Shown here: positions 16,021-22,959 of the stretch, in pieces
Layout: each line of letters begins with the position of its first letter
How positions within the stretch are numbered: the stretch's first letter is position 1
NCBI GenBank assembly: GCA_020432595.1
Contig: JAGQGA010000010.1
Span: forward strand, 1-22,959
DNA: 22,959 bases
Reading direction: 5' to 3'
Source of the DNA: Anaerolineales bacterium
GTDB lineage: Bacteria > Chloroflexota > Anaerolineae > Promineifilales > Promineifilaceae
Notes under the pieces: model-generated
Database searches by the model: none
Told to the model about the DNA's origin: nothing
Seen by the model: the letters and a program-made list of their open reading frames with translations, nothing else
Translations under genes and position numbers: made by a program

Positions 16021-17898
16021 TTAAGGTGCTGCGAAAACAGTAGGGGAACTAAAAATAGGCAAAGCACTATTGCTCTGATTAGTAGCCCAAAAGGTGACAT
16101 CGTTACCCGACTCTGTAAAGACAAGTTGGGTGAAATCAACAGCCCAACTGCTGTTTGTTTCCCCATTGCTCGGGATGATAGATGAGCTAAGGCAAACAGC
16201 ATCACCAGAAATATTATTTAGAATAGACAGCTCTTGCTCTGGCGTACGCAGCAGTATGGCACCACTGCTGTAGTCAAAATCGCAGTTGTTTTGGCTAAAG
16301 GAAGTGACAGTTGCATCCAGGAACGGGTATAGCCCTGGTCGCTTGCTGTCGGTTAGCGTAAATGTCCAGGAAAAGGCCAAGGTTCGGCTGCCCGGCAGGG
16401 GAATATTGCTGTCCGGCTGCGTGCTGAGGACGGCATTATAAATATTGCCGTCGTTGCCGCTTTGGGCCACCACGGCTAGCTTAAACAGACGCCGGTTCCC
16501 CACTAACTCGGCTTCGGCGGGGGTAAAGGGGCCAAAGGTTAGCCAGGCCTGATCCAGATTTGTATCTTCACCAACGGTAGCCGTGTCTAGCTGGGTGCCG
16601 GATTGGATGCCAGCGATGGGGGGCTGCGCCATTTGTGCGGCGGGATTGGTATAGGCACCGGCACCGCCATACACACTGTATTGGACGGTGGTGTCAAAGG
16701 TAGGTATGGAGGAAATAGCTCTGTCTAAGGCTCCGCCAGTATCGGGATCGAAAACCCGAATGTAGAGAGGAGTGGTAACGGTGTTAGGTATATCGAAAAA
16801 GATAAGCTGCACATGGTCGTTGTCTCCGGCTGACAAATTGTTGTCGGGACCAAAGAGAACTAGGAATGAGGATTCCAGGGTCGTGTTTGGATCATCGGTC
16901 TCCAGCACGGTAAAGGCATTGAGCAGCGTGTCACTTTGTAAATCAGGGTTGGTCACGGTTAGATTGTAAACGCCCGTTGGCATGGAAATGGGGATGGTGC
17001 CATCAATCGTGGTGGCCGTCAGTTGCGTGATGTTGCCCGGCAGTGAGCCTAAACGAGCCGTCGCTCCCGCAAGGAAGTTGCGGCCGTTGATCCTGATAGA
17101 GAACGAGGCGCTGCTGTCCATCCGGGTCATCTGGTTGGGCGTGATACTCATTACAATGGGAGCCACCGACGATGTGGGGGTGGGTGTTGGAGTAGGCGTG
17201 AATGTGCTGGTCGCTGGGGTAGGCGTGAACGTGCTGGTGGTTGGCGTAACTGGAGTGGGGGTGAATGTACTGGTGACGACCGTTGCCGGTGTTGGGGTAG
17301 CCGTGTTTGTGGCTGGTGTACTGATCGTTGGCGTTGGGGTAAACCTCGTAGGTGTAGACGTAAAGGTGGGCGTAGGCGTATTCGTGATTGGCGTGCTAGA
17401 TGCAGGAGTAGACGTACTCGTTGCTGATGCGGATGGGGTTGGTGTGGGCGTGCTTGTCGCCGTTGGGCTGAGGGTGAACGTACCGGTTGGCGTTGCTGAT
17501 GCGGTGGTCGTTGGCGTTGGGGATGCCGTTGTCGTGGGTGTTGGTGTGGCCGTTAGCGTTGTTGTGATTGTAGAAACGTCTGTTGGTATTGGTACAACGG
17601 CCGTTAAACGATTAGTATCCAAAGTCGGTGGCGAAGGGATTATTGGTTCCAACGTTTGACACGTTTTCTGGCAAAGCTGACGTGCAGTTGCTTCCAGCGC
17701 CGCTTTTGTTTCCAGCAGCACAATTCGAGTTTCTTGAATAGCCACCACATACTCAAGCTCTTCAACTTGAAATGCCTGGAGAATGGCGATGATGAGCATG
17801 AGGTTGAAAGTTGACAGCAGCAAATAGAAACGAAGCCGAGGGGATCGTTGTAGCCATTGCTTTAGGCTTCGCCAGGTGTTGCGTAAAGGTGCAAGCAT
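16021..17898 (-). CDS. Membrane-anchored Thr-Pro stalk protein with IPT/TIG domain
   Basis: A 625-residue protein. A basic N-terminus and a single hydrophobic helix (24-43) with no cleavage site suggest a signal anchor with the body outside the cell. A short coiled-coil-like stretch (45-76) and a Cys pair (76, 80) follow, perhaps for dimerisation. Residues 112-243 are an imperfect Thr/Pro/Ser stalk. An IPT/TIG-like Ig domain occupies about 247-332 (PIVMSITPNQ..., ending FTVLE). The C-terminal 285 residues form a beta-rich domain I do not recognise, with landmarks FGPDNNLSAGDNDHVQL and LYIRVFDPDTGG and a Cys pair (539, 569). As first gene of the minus-strand locus, 18 bases before the tandem NTPase, it is a plausible external sensor or adhesin for it. 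One AACGGCCGTT (17596) is read as Thr-Ala-Val. No strong ribosome site precedes ATG 17898. Confidence 0.82.
   Translation of the reverse strand: MLAPLRNTWRSLKQWLQRSPRLRFYLLLSTFNLMLIIAILQAFQVEELEYVVAIQETRIVLLETKAALEATARQLCQKTCQTLEPIIPSPPTLDTNRLTAVVPIPTDVSTITTTLTATPTPTTTASPTPTTTASATPTGTFTLSPTATSTPTPTPSASATSTSTPASSTPITNTPTPTFTSTPTRFTPTPTISTPATNTATPTPATVVTSTFTPTPVTPTTSTFTPTPATSTFTPTPTPTPTSSVAPIVMSITPNQMTRMDSSASFSIRINGRNFLAGATARLGSLPGNITQLTATTIDGTIPISMPTGVYNLTVTNPDLQSDTLLNAFTVLETDDPNTTLESSFLVLFGPDNNLSAGDNDHVQLIFFDIPNTVTTPLYIRVFDPDTGGALDRAISSIPTFDTTVQYSVYGGAGAYTNPAAQMAQPPIAGIQSGTQLDTATVGEDTNLDQAWLTFGPFTPAEAELVGNRRLFKLAVVAQSGNDGNIYNAVLSTQPDSNIPLPGSRTLAFSWTFTLTDSKRPGLYPFLDATVTSFSQNNCDFDYSSGAILLRTPEQELSILNNISGDAVCLSSSIIPSNGETNSSWAVDFTQLVFTESGNDVTFWATNQSNSALPIFSSPTVFAAP
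17170..17565 (-). repeat. Degenerate Thr-Pro coding repeat (stalk)
   Basis: About 132 codons of imperfect hexa- to nonanucleotide repeats such as GGCGTGAACGTGCTGGT on the plus strand, encoding Thr/Pro/Ser/Ala blocks (TSTFTPTP recurs three times). The repeats are more degenerate than those in the VWA gene. The opposite strand has a long open frame of Val/Gly repeats that is a by-product of this composition. Confidence 0.75.
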
Positions 17899-18261
17899 AG
17901 CACTCGGTGCTGTTGCTGCTTTGTTACAAAACGGCCTTTTTATGCAGGCTTCAAAACAAACAATCAGGCAGCATCAGCAAATTGAACAGTGCTCCTCCTA
18001 GTATGCAGTTGTTCCGTTACGCAGTTGCTTAAAAAGAAGAAAATTCGACCACTACCAGCACCAAAAATCAACACGACCAGTTCTAACCAATGAAACATAT
18101 AATGGGAGCAATGAAAAGCACTTGTTCTAACTTTGGTCTCTCACCCGTAGTTTACTCCGCCCCAAACAAAAAGCAAATCCATAGGCAGAGTTTTGGAAAA
18201 CAGCCAGCAACACCAATGACACATCTGCCCCCCCATTGAATTTTGCTATCGTAAACGGCCG
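17899..18261. other. Gene-free stretch upstream of the NTPase locus
   Basis: A 363-base gap between rpiA and the stalk-protein gene, both on the minus strand, so it should hold the promoter of the four-gene locus. It is AT-richer than the coding regions. I found no convincing -35/-10 pair on the minus strand. A broken palindrome AAAACGGCCTTTT lies at 17929-17941, and an intact AACGGCCGTT at 18254-18263 overlaps the rpiA stop codon. A TATAAT at 18098-18103 is on the plus strand and lacks a -35 element. No RNA gene or repeat is recognised. Confidence 0.5.
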
Positions 18262-18960
18262 TTAACGCGACAAAACCACAACTTTATCCGGCATCGCCAC
18301 AATGGCCTGCGTGGCAAGGCCGAGGAAGAGGCCGTGTTCGACAACACCGGGCTTAGTGACAACGGCTTGGGCAAAGGCGGCAGGATTGTCGAGGGGGGTA
18401 ATGTAGCAGTCGAGGATGATGTTGTTTTCGTCGGTAATGAAGGAGCCTATACCGCCTTTGATGGTTCGCCGCACCACCCGCGCCCCCAGCGATTCAAGGA
18501 AGAGGGTTAACGGCCGTTCCGCAAACCCCACCACCTCCACCGGAATCGGTGCCCGGCTGCCCAGCTTCTCCACCAGTTTGGTGTGGTCGGCAATGATGAT
18601 GTTGCGTTTGGAGGCAGCGGCCACAATCTTTTCCCGCAGCAGTGCCCCACCCAGCCCCTTGGTCAGGTCAAGGTTGGGGGCAATTTCGTCGGCTCCGTCA
18701 ATCGTCAGGTCAATGATGGGGTGGTCGGTGAGGGTGGTGAGGGGAATGGCGCATTCCCGCGCCAGGGCGGCCGTGGCTTCGGAAGTGGGGATGGCGATGA
18801 TGTGGGATAAACGGCCGTTCCCCAACAACTTTCCCAACGCCCGCACCGCATAAACGGCCGTACTCCCCGTTCCCAACCCCACCACCATCCCCGACTCAAT
18901 GAGTTCTACGGCAGTCTCCGCCGCCTGTTTTTTCAAATCTTCAAGCGTAGTCATATCCAT
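18262..18960 (-). CDS. rpiA: Ribose-5-phosphate isomerase A
   Basis: Interconverts ribose 5-phosphate and ribulose 5-phosphate in the non-oxidative pentose phosphate pathway (cytoplasm). At 232 residues it has the usual RpiA length and all landmarks: GLGTGST (28-34, phosphate binding), PTSEAT (58-63), DGADE (88-92), and KGLGGALLREK (101-111) with the catalytic Glu110 and Lys101. The ATG at 18960 directly follows the stop codon of the PD-(D/E)XK gene; a second ATG at 18954 is equally possible and neither has a clear ribosome site, so translation is probably coupled. The TAA stop lies within an AACGGCCGTT palindrome. It ends a minus-strand operon that begins with a glycogen debranching enzyme, consistent with sugar-phosphate metabolism. 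Confidence 0.96.
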   Translation of the reverse strand: MDMTTLEDLKKQAAETAVELIESGMVVGLGTGSTAVYAVRALGKLLGNGRLSHIIAIPTSEATAALARECAIPLTTLTDHPIIDLTIDGADEIAPNLDLTKGLGGALLREKIVAAASKRNIIIADHTKLVEKLGSRAPIPVEVVGFAERPLTLFLESLGARVVRRTIKGGIGSFITDENNIILDCYITPLDNPAAFAQAVVTKPGVVEHGLFLGLATQAIVAMPDKVVVLSR

Positions 18961-19635
18961 TTACAAGGCAAGCTGCGCCACATCAATAAAAATGCGATGG
19001 ACAGCTTGGCGTAGCAGGTGTTCTTGCAGTCCTAAGTAGGCTTCCACTTTCGCAATAGCTACTTCCCATTCGCCCTTTGTTTTTGGCCCATTCATCTCCT
19101 CATCACCCACAAAATAGATAAACAGCAAACGGGCGGGTAATCCATTGGCTTCACGCAACAGCCACAGATGGGCAAGCCGATTAGCATATTGATAGTACGT
19201 CTGGCTCCAATCCGATCTGGTAGAAACACCTAATGCGCTTTGAACTTCCTGCAATGACTGCTGGATTTTTGCCGCTGATCTTGAGCCTGCCTTTGAGTAG
19301 CTTTTGAGTTCACCAATATGCGATTTCGCTTCAACTAACAACAAACGGCCGTTTTCCGTCTTGCCCAGCCCATCCCACTGAGGGCCTCGCGGCGGCCAAA
19401 AAGTTGTTAACGGCCGTTTTGTCAGCTTAACCCCCAATCGCGCTAAAACGCGCTCATCTCGATACTCCGCATAACCATCATTAGCCAGCGGTGATAGCCA
19501 ATTGACAGCTTCAGTTGGGGCAACCACACCAGCTATAACGAGCTGATTATCAAGGAGATACGGCTTCTCGTTTACCAACCGTTGCAACCATTTCTGGCTC
19601 CCCTTGCGCCCCATTTTCGCCTCATATCGCGCCAT
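18961..19635 (-). CDS. PD-(D/E)XK nuclease-like protein
   Basis: A 224-residue protein with a probable PD-(D/E)XK fold: GPQWDGLGK (Asp88) is followed by a strand RLLLVEAKSH giving Glu102-x-Lys104, the metal and catalytic set of restriction-endonuclease-like enzymes. An N-terminal basic helix (KGSQKWLQRLVN) and C-terminal helices surround it. No helicase, methyltransferase or specificity domain is present and no such gene is adjacent, so a restriction role is not supported; it may be a housekeeping or solitary nuclease, or a structural homologue. It starts 3 bases after the debranching-enzyme stop and its own stop abuts rpiA, so it is cotranscribed with carbohydrate genes, which is unexpected for a nuclease. 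Two AACGGCCGTT copies lie in the gene, read as Asn-Gly-Arg and Arg-Pro, so it looks long resident in this genome. Confidence 0.72.
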   Translation of the reverse strand: MARYEAKMGRKGSQKWLQRLVNEKPYLLDNQLVIAGVVAPTEAVNWLSPLANDGYAEYRDERVLARLGVKLTKRPLTTFWPPRGPQWDGLGKTENGRLLLVEAKSHIGELKSYSKAGSRSAAKIQQSLQEVQSALGVSTRSDWSQTYYQYANRLAHLWLLREANGLPARLLFIYFVGDEEMNGPKTKGEWEVAIAKVEAYLGLQEHLLRQAVHRIFIDVAQLAL

Positions 19636-19638
19636 GTT

Positions 19639-21651
19639 TTAGCCTCGCGTTTCCGTCGCCTGCCAGGCCCGCAGCACCTCTGCCACGCTGGTCGCTTTGG
19701 CAATACAACCACGTGGCGTAAACGGCGGGTCGCCGTCAAAAATTTCGCTAATGCTGCCCACGCCGTGATCCGTCAGATGGTGCGCCATTGAGGTGAGATA
19801 GGTGCGAGCCTGCTCCAAATCCTGATACACGCGAATGTAAGCACTGATAAACGGCCCCAGCAGCCAGCTCCAGACCGTCCCCTGATGATACGCCTCATCC
19901 CGTTCCGCTTGGTTGCCCTGGTAATGCCCGGCGTAATCCTTGTCGTCGGGTGACAGCGTGCGCAGGCCATGGGAGGAAAGCAGATGGCGGGCGCACGCAT
20001 CCACCACCGACCGCTGTTGTTCGGGCGTAAGCGGACTGTGTGGCAGCGAAACGGCCAGCAGTTGGTTGGGGCGTAAACGGCCGTCATTTCGCGCCAACAC
20101 ATCGGGGGTGTCCACCACATCGTAACAATAACCCAGTGGTTCATTCCAAAAGTGCTGAAAACCCTGCGCCACGCGGCGACTCAGTTGCAGATAGGGGGTT
20201 GCATCTTCACCAAGCTGCTGGGCAAAATCGGCCATGATGCCCAGGGCATTGTACCAAAGCGCGTTGACCTCAATGGGTTTGCCAATGCGCGGCGTGACCA
20301 CCCGGTCATCAATTTTGATGTCCATCCAGGTCAGGCGATGCCCCGTCTCGCCAGCATAAATCAACCCATCGGCGGCATCCATACGAATGCCAAAGCGGGT
20401 GCCACGCTGATACCAGCTAATGATGTCGGCCAAAACAGGGTAGAGCTGGCGCAGCAAGGTTTCGTCGCTGGTGGCAGCGTAATAGGCGCGAACGGCTTCG
20501 ATGTACCACAGGGAGGCATCTACGCTGTTGTATTCAATGGTTTCCTGGGTAGCATCGGGAAAATGGTTGGGCAACATGCCCTGGTTGAGGAAGTGGGTAT
20601 AGGTTCGCAGGATGGCAGCGGCGATGTCGGTGCGCCCGGTAGCAAGGGTTAGGCCGGGCAGGGCGATCATGGTGTCGCGGCTCCAGTCGCTTGACCAGTG
20701 ATAGCCAGCGATGATAGAACGGCCGTTTTCCTCTCCTTCCACCGGCTTTTGCACCAAAAACTGATCCGCCGCCAGCACCAACTGCCCAATTGGCTCTGGC
20801 ATCGCCCACAAATGCGCTTTTCGCACCTGGTTTAGCAGTTCCTGTTCATAGCCGCGCCGCCGGGCAAACGCTGCCTCGCCGTCAATATCGGCCGTTGGCT
20901 CGGTGCTGGCAACCAGCGTCAGCCATTCGCCCGGCCGCAAGATGGTGCGAATTTGCGCCGCGTAAATGTGGTCTTCCTCGATGTCGTTTTGTCCGCGTTC
21001 CTCTTCTTTGCTCAACAGAAAATCTTCATACCAATCAAACTGCGGCAAAATATCGGCACGGTCGCTCAGCAAATAAAATGGTGTGGCCCCCTCGAACATG
21101 GTCAGGCCAATGCCGTTAGCAACATCGCTGACTTCGGGATACCAATCATTGTAGATGGTAGTGCTGTGGTAGTCGCGGTAGTTGATAAACGCCTTGGCCT
21201 CAAAGCTAAGAGGGCCGGTAGCGCGGGTCAGGCGGTACTGAATGTATGTGGTGTTGGCTCCCTGCTCCATCCAAATACGTTTTTCCAGCAGGGCGTTGGC
21301 GATGCCAAAGGTCCAAACGGGGATGGTGCCTTCCAGGTGAAAACGGTTGATGTGATGGTGGCCGTTGGCTTCCACCGTGCCGTTTGACCAGCGATTGAGG
21401 TGGAGGGGATAATAACGGCCGTTTTCCGGGTAAATCCCATCATATTCCACCGTTTCATCAACCTTCGCCAGCAGCAGCGTCCGCCCCAGCGGTGGCTTCA
21501 GCGCCGCCATCAGTAAACCGTGATACCGTCGCGTCAACAGCCCTGCCACGGTGCCAGAAGCATAGCCACCCAGCCCATTTGTTACCAGCCACTCACGCGA
21601 CTCGGCTAGTGGCAAGTGGCCGCAAACTTCACGGCCAAAATCAATCATCAT
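19639..21651 (-). CDS. Glycogen debranching enzyme (amylo-alpha-1,6-glucosidase type)
   Basis: A 670-residue cytoplasmic-type enzyme of the bacterial/archaeal amylo-1,6-glucosidase family (GDE, GH133-like), which removes alpha-1,6 branch glucose residues from glycogen or limit dextrins. The N-terminal beta domain carries the hallmark WLVTNGLGGYASGT...TRRYHGLL. The C-terminal (alpha/alpha)6 toroid shows SSDWSRDTMIALPGL, NSVDASLWYIEAV, NALWYNALGIMADF and HQGTVWSWLLGPFI, all typical. I start at ATG 21651 because AAGGAGA (21662-21668) sits ten bases upstream; a TTG at 21675 would add eight residues but places the ribosome site inside the coding region. It leads a three-gene minus-strand operon with the PD-(D/E)XK protein and rpiA. 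There is no signal peptide. Confidence 0.92.
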   Translation of the reverse strand: MMIDFGREVCGHLPLAESREWLVTNGLGGYASGTVAGLLTRRYHGLLMAALKPPLGRTLLLAKVDETVEYDGIYPENGRYYPLHLNRWSNGTVEANGHHHINRFHLEGTIPVWTFGIANALLEKRIWMEQGANTTYIQYRLTRATGPLSFEAKAFINYRDYHSTTIYNDWYPEVSDVANGIGLTMFEGATPFYLLSDRADILPQFDWYEDFLLSKEEERGQNDIEEDHIYAAQIRTILRPGEWLTLVASTEPTADIDGEAAFARRRGYEQELLNQVRKAHLWAMPEPIGQLVLAADQFLVQKPVEGEENGRSIIAGYHWSSDWSRDTMIALPGLTLATGRTDIAAAILRTYTHFLNQGMLPNHFPDATQETIEYNSVDASLWYIEAVRAYYAATSDETLLRQLYPVLADIISWYQRGTRFGIRMDAADGLIYAGETGHRLTWMDIKIDDRVVTPRIGKPIEVNALWYNALGIMADFAQQLGEDATPYLQLSRRVAQGFQHFWNEPLGYCYDVVDTPDVLARNDGRLRPNQLLAVSLPHSPLTPEQQRSVVDACARHLLSSHGLRTLSPDDKDYAGHYQGNQAERDEAYHQGTVWSWLLGPFISAYIRVYQDLEQARTYLTSMAHHLTDHGVGSISEIFDGDPPFTPRGCIAKATSVAEVLRAWQATETRG

Positions 21652-21675
21652 AGACCATTGGTCTCCTTCATACAA

Positions 21676-22010
21676 AAATCGTAACTATACCGTCAACGGT
21701 CACAAACCAACATTTTGCCTATTAGTTGCAAGTGGCAAGTAACAGGTGGCAAGTCTCGTTTGCCGACAAAACTTGCCACTTACCACTTGTTACTTGCACC
21801 TGAAGCAATGTAACTTTATGACCATGCTCAGTATATAAGTATTAACAGCTTTTTGAAACAGCGTCCAGCAGGAACAACAAACACTCAACTTGAACCTCAA
21901 CAACGTAAGCAGAACTGTAAGCCGTGGTGCCAATACTGTGGGGTGTTGTGTGTACCACCCGAACGCGGGCTTTCCCTGTGTGACGACATCAGTAAGGTTG
22001 TGGTTTTTTC
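21676..22010. other. Gene-free divergent region
   Basis: This 335-base gap separates divergent genes (debranching enzyme, minus; secreted protein, plus). It contains the imperfect hairpin at 21724-21801 and an AT-rich stretch with TATATAAG at 21832-21839 that could serve as a -10 region, without a clear -35. Part of it (21853-22014) also has a cysteine-rich open frame described in the findings. No RNA gene is recognised. Confidence 0.5.
21724..21801. repeat. Imperfect long hairpin of CAAGTGGC/CAAGTAAC octamers
   Basis: Two 31-base arms (21724-21754 and 21771-21801) match as inverted repeats at 24 of 31 positions around a 16-base loop. Each arm is itself built from variants of GCAAGTGGCAAGTAACA, so direct and inverted repetition are superimposed. 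Its place between divergent genes suits a regulatory or dispersed repeat element. Confidence 0.65.
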
Positions 22011-22959
22011 ATGAATACCAAGTCAATGCGCCTCTCTTTTCTCCTCATTTGTGCCCTTCTTTGGGGCAGCCTAAGCCAATTTGTAGCTCCCGTTGCGGCT
22101 GACCCGCTTTCTCAGCTAACTTGTAGCACCATCACCCCCATTACCATGTCAATTGGTGATCATGGGACGGGTGAGAAGCCACAGTCAAAAACGTGGACAT
22201 ATGGTGGCGAGTGGTGGGCGGTCTTCCCCGTCAGCTCGGGGACATGGCTTTGGAAGCTCGATCAAGCGACATCGCCTTCTTGGACACAGGTGCTGAAGCT
22301 TTCGGACAATACCAACACCCATGCGGATGCTAAAGTAGAGGGGGCGGTTGTCCACGTGCTGCTGTATGATGTTACCAATACGGAACTGGTTTCGGTGGAA
22401 TACAGCGGCGGCACGTACCAACTGTGGAGCCAGCGCACAACACCATCGGCCCTTTCCCTCAGTGGCAGTGAAACGGCAACCATTGATATTGACTCAACAG
22501 GGCGGATGTGGCTTACGACCGAAACGAGCAACAGTATTATTGCTTATTACAACGATGCCCCCTACAACACGGCCGGCTGGAACGGCCCCATCACCATTTC
22601 TACCTTCAACATCACCAGCGATGATATTAGCGTGGTGACGGCACTGCCCGGCAACAAAATTGGCGTTTTGTGGTCAAACCAGGGGACAGAGCAATTTCTC
22701 TTCCGGGTGCATAACGACAGCGATGATGCTACGACGTGGCAGGATGTGGAGGAAGCGGCGGCCAACAACCAAATTGCCGACGACCATATGAACGTGGCCG
22801 TTGCCAGCGATGGTACGCTGTATGCGGCGGTTAAAACCACCGGGGCGGGGCAGATGAAGATGCTGGTGCGGCGACCCAACGGCAGTTGGGATGCCAATTA
22901 TGATGTGGATACGTCGCAGGGAACGCGCCCCATTGTGCAGCTTAATGAAACGGCTGGCG
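22011..22959 (+). CDS. Secreted protein, N-terminal part (3' end outside window)
   Basis: The frame from ATG 22011 is open for 316 codons to the window end. A basic N-terminus (MNTKSMR), hydrophobic core and VAPVAA give a standard signal peptide cleaved near residue 30. The mature part is beta-rich, with repeating segments of about 50-60 residues such as WAVFPVSSGTWLWKL, VVHVLLYDVTN, RMWLTTETSNSIIAYYND and TLYAAVKTT, in the manner of a beta-propeller or sialidase-like fold; this is inference from pattern, not a family match. The mature domain starts directly with no lipobox. Only a weak AAGG lies upstream, and the start overlaps the stop of a short cysteine-rich frame (ATGA). Extracellular role and ligand unknown. 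Confidence 0.82.
   Translation, partial: MNTKSMRLSFLLICALLWGSLSQFVAPVAADPLSQLTCSTITPITMSIGDHGTGEKPQSKTWTYGGEWWAVFPVSSGTWLWKLDQATSPSWTQVLKLSDNTNTHADAKVEGAVVHVLLYDVTNTELVSVEYSGGTYQLWSQRTTPSALSLSGSETATIDIDSTGRMWLTTETSNSIIAYYNDAPYNTAGWNGPITISTFNITSDDISVVTALPGNKIGVLWSNQGTEQFLFRVHNDSDDATTWQDVEEAAANNQIADDHMNVAVASDGTLYAAVKTTGAGQMKMLVRRPNGSWDANYDVDTSQGTRPIVQLNETAG

Larger units (their letters stand above)
1183..21423. repeat. Dispersed palindrome AACGGCCGTT, 27 exact copies
   Basis: Exact copies start at 1183, 1621, 2079, 2282, 2823, 3069, 4054, 4510, 4933, 5751, 6313, 6792, 6852, 7215, 8211, 8299, 8419, 8841, 8970, 17596, 18254, 18509, 18810, 19344, 19409, 20719 and 21414 (hand count). One-mismatch variants occur, for example near 4464, 6509, 13909, 18853 and 20076. 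Nearly all are inside genes, in all three frames, read as Thr-Ala-Val, Asn-Gly-Arg or Arg-Pro on either strand. None occurs between 8980 and 17595. Confidence 0.9.

Noticed and set aside
16982..17659. 225-codon open frame on the plus strand rich in Val and Gly
   Set aside because: It is the reverse reading of the Thr-Pro stalk repeat, which automatically gives Val/Gly-rich antisense frames.
18098..18103. TATAAT as a promoter
   Set aside because: It is on the plus strand, has no -35 element at 16-18 bases, and no plus-strand gene follows.
18961..19635. Restriction endonuclease of an R-M system
   Set aside because: No methyltransferase or specificity gene is nearby and the gene is tightly packed in a carbohydrate operon.
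21890..22102. 70-codon open frame on the plus strand
   Set aside because: It runs out of frame across the signal peptide region of the 22011 gene and has no ribosome site. The 22011 frame is open to the window end with a clear signal peptide.

Overview
The window reads as a chromosomal fragment of a filamentous or multicellular-type Chloroflexota bacterium (Anaerolineae/Caldilineae-like). This is inferred from secreted proteins with long Thr-Pro linkers, one followed by a YLPVIL-type segment, from a GT39-like membrane glycosyltransferase, and from general gene style; no rRNA or tRNA is present to confirm it. A striking genome signature is the perfect palindrome AACGGCCGTT. I count 27 exact copies, on average about one per 850 bases, but none between 8980 and 17595.

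Left part (1-7300): the C-terminal (beta-chain) part of a penicillin-acylase family Ntn hydrolase with its nucleophile Ser visible; a well-formed sigma70-type promoter driving an unknown 160-residue protein and a DUF983 zinc-ribbon membrane protein; then, converging on them, a GT39-like glycosyltransferase overlapped by an orphan MNT-type nucleotidyltransferase; a REP-like hairpin repeat; and a secreted von Willebrand A (VWA) protein whose PPC-like domain is interrupted by a Thr-Pro repeat.

Central part (7372-17898, all minus strand): a tightly packed four-gene locus, transcribed right to left. It encodes a membrane-anchored Thr-Pro-stalk protein with an IPT/TIG domain, a 1484-residue protein with two P-loop NTPase domains flanking an eight-helix membrane domain plus GAF and Ig-like domains, a STAND/AAA-type NTPase fused to a complete kinase-like (APH-type) domain, and a protein with two C-terminal membrane helices. 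The last two genes overlap by 4 bases. The two NTPase genes lack the AACGGCCGTT palindrome and the 8997-11498 gene is clearly AT-richer, whereas both outer genes carry the palindrome. This locus is the best candidate here for an undescribed system: a membrane-spanning NTPase/kinase signalling or conflict module.

Right part (18262-22959): a minus-strand operon of glycogen debranching enzyme, a PD-(D/E)XK nuclease-like protein and ribose-5-phosphate isomerase A, spaced by 3 and 0 bases. Then comes a gene-free stretch with an imperfect hairpin, and the start of a secreted protein gene on the plus strand that runs off the window.
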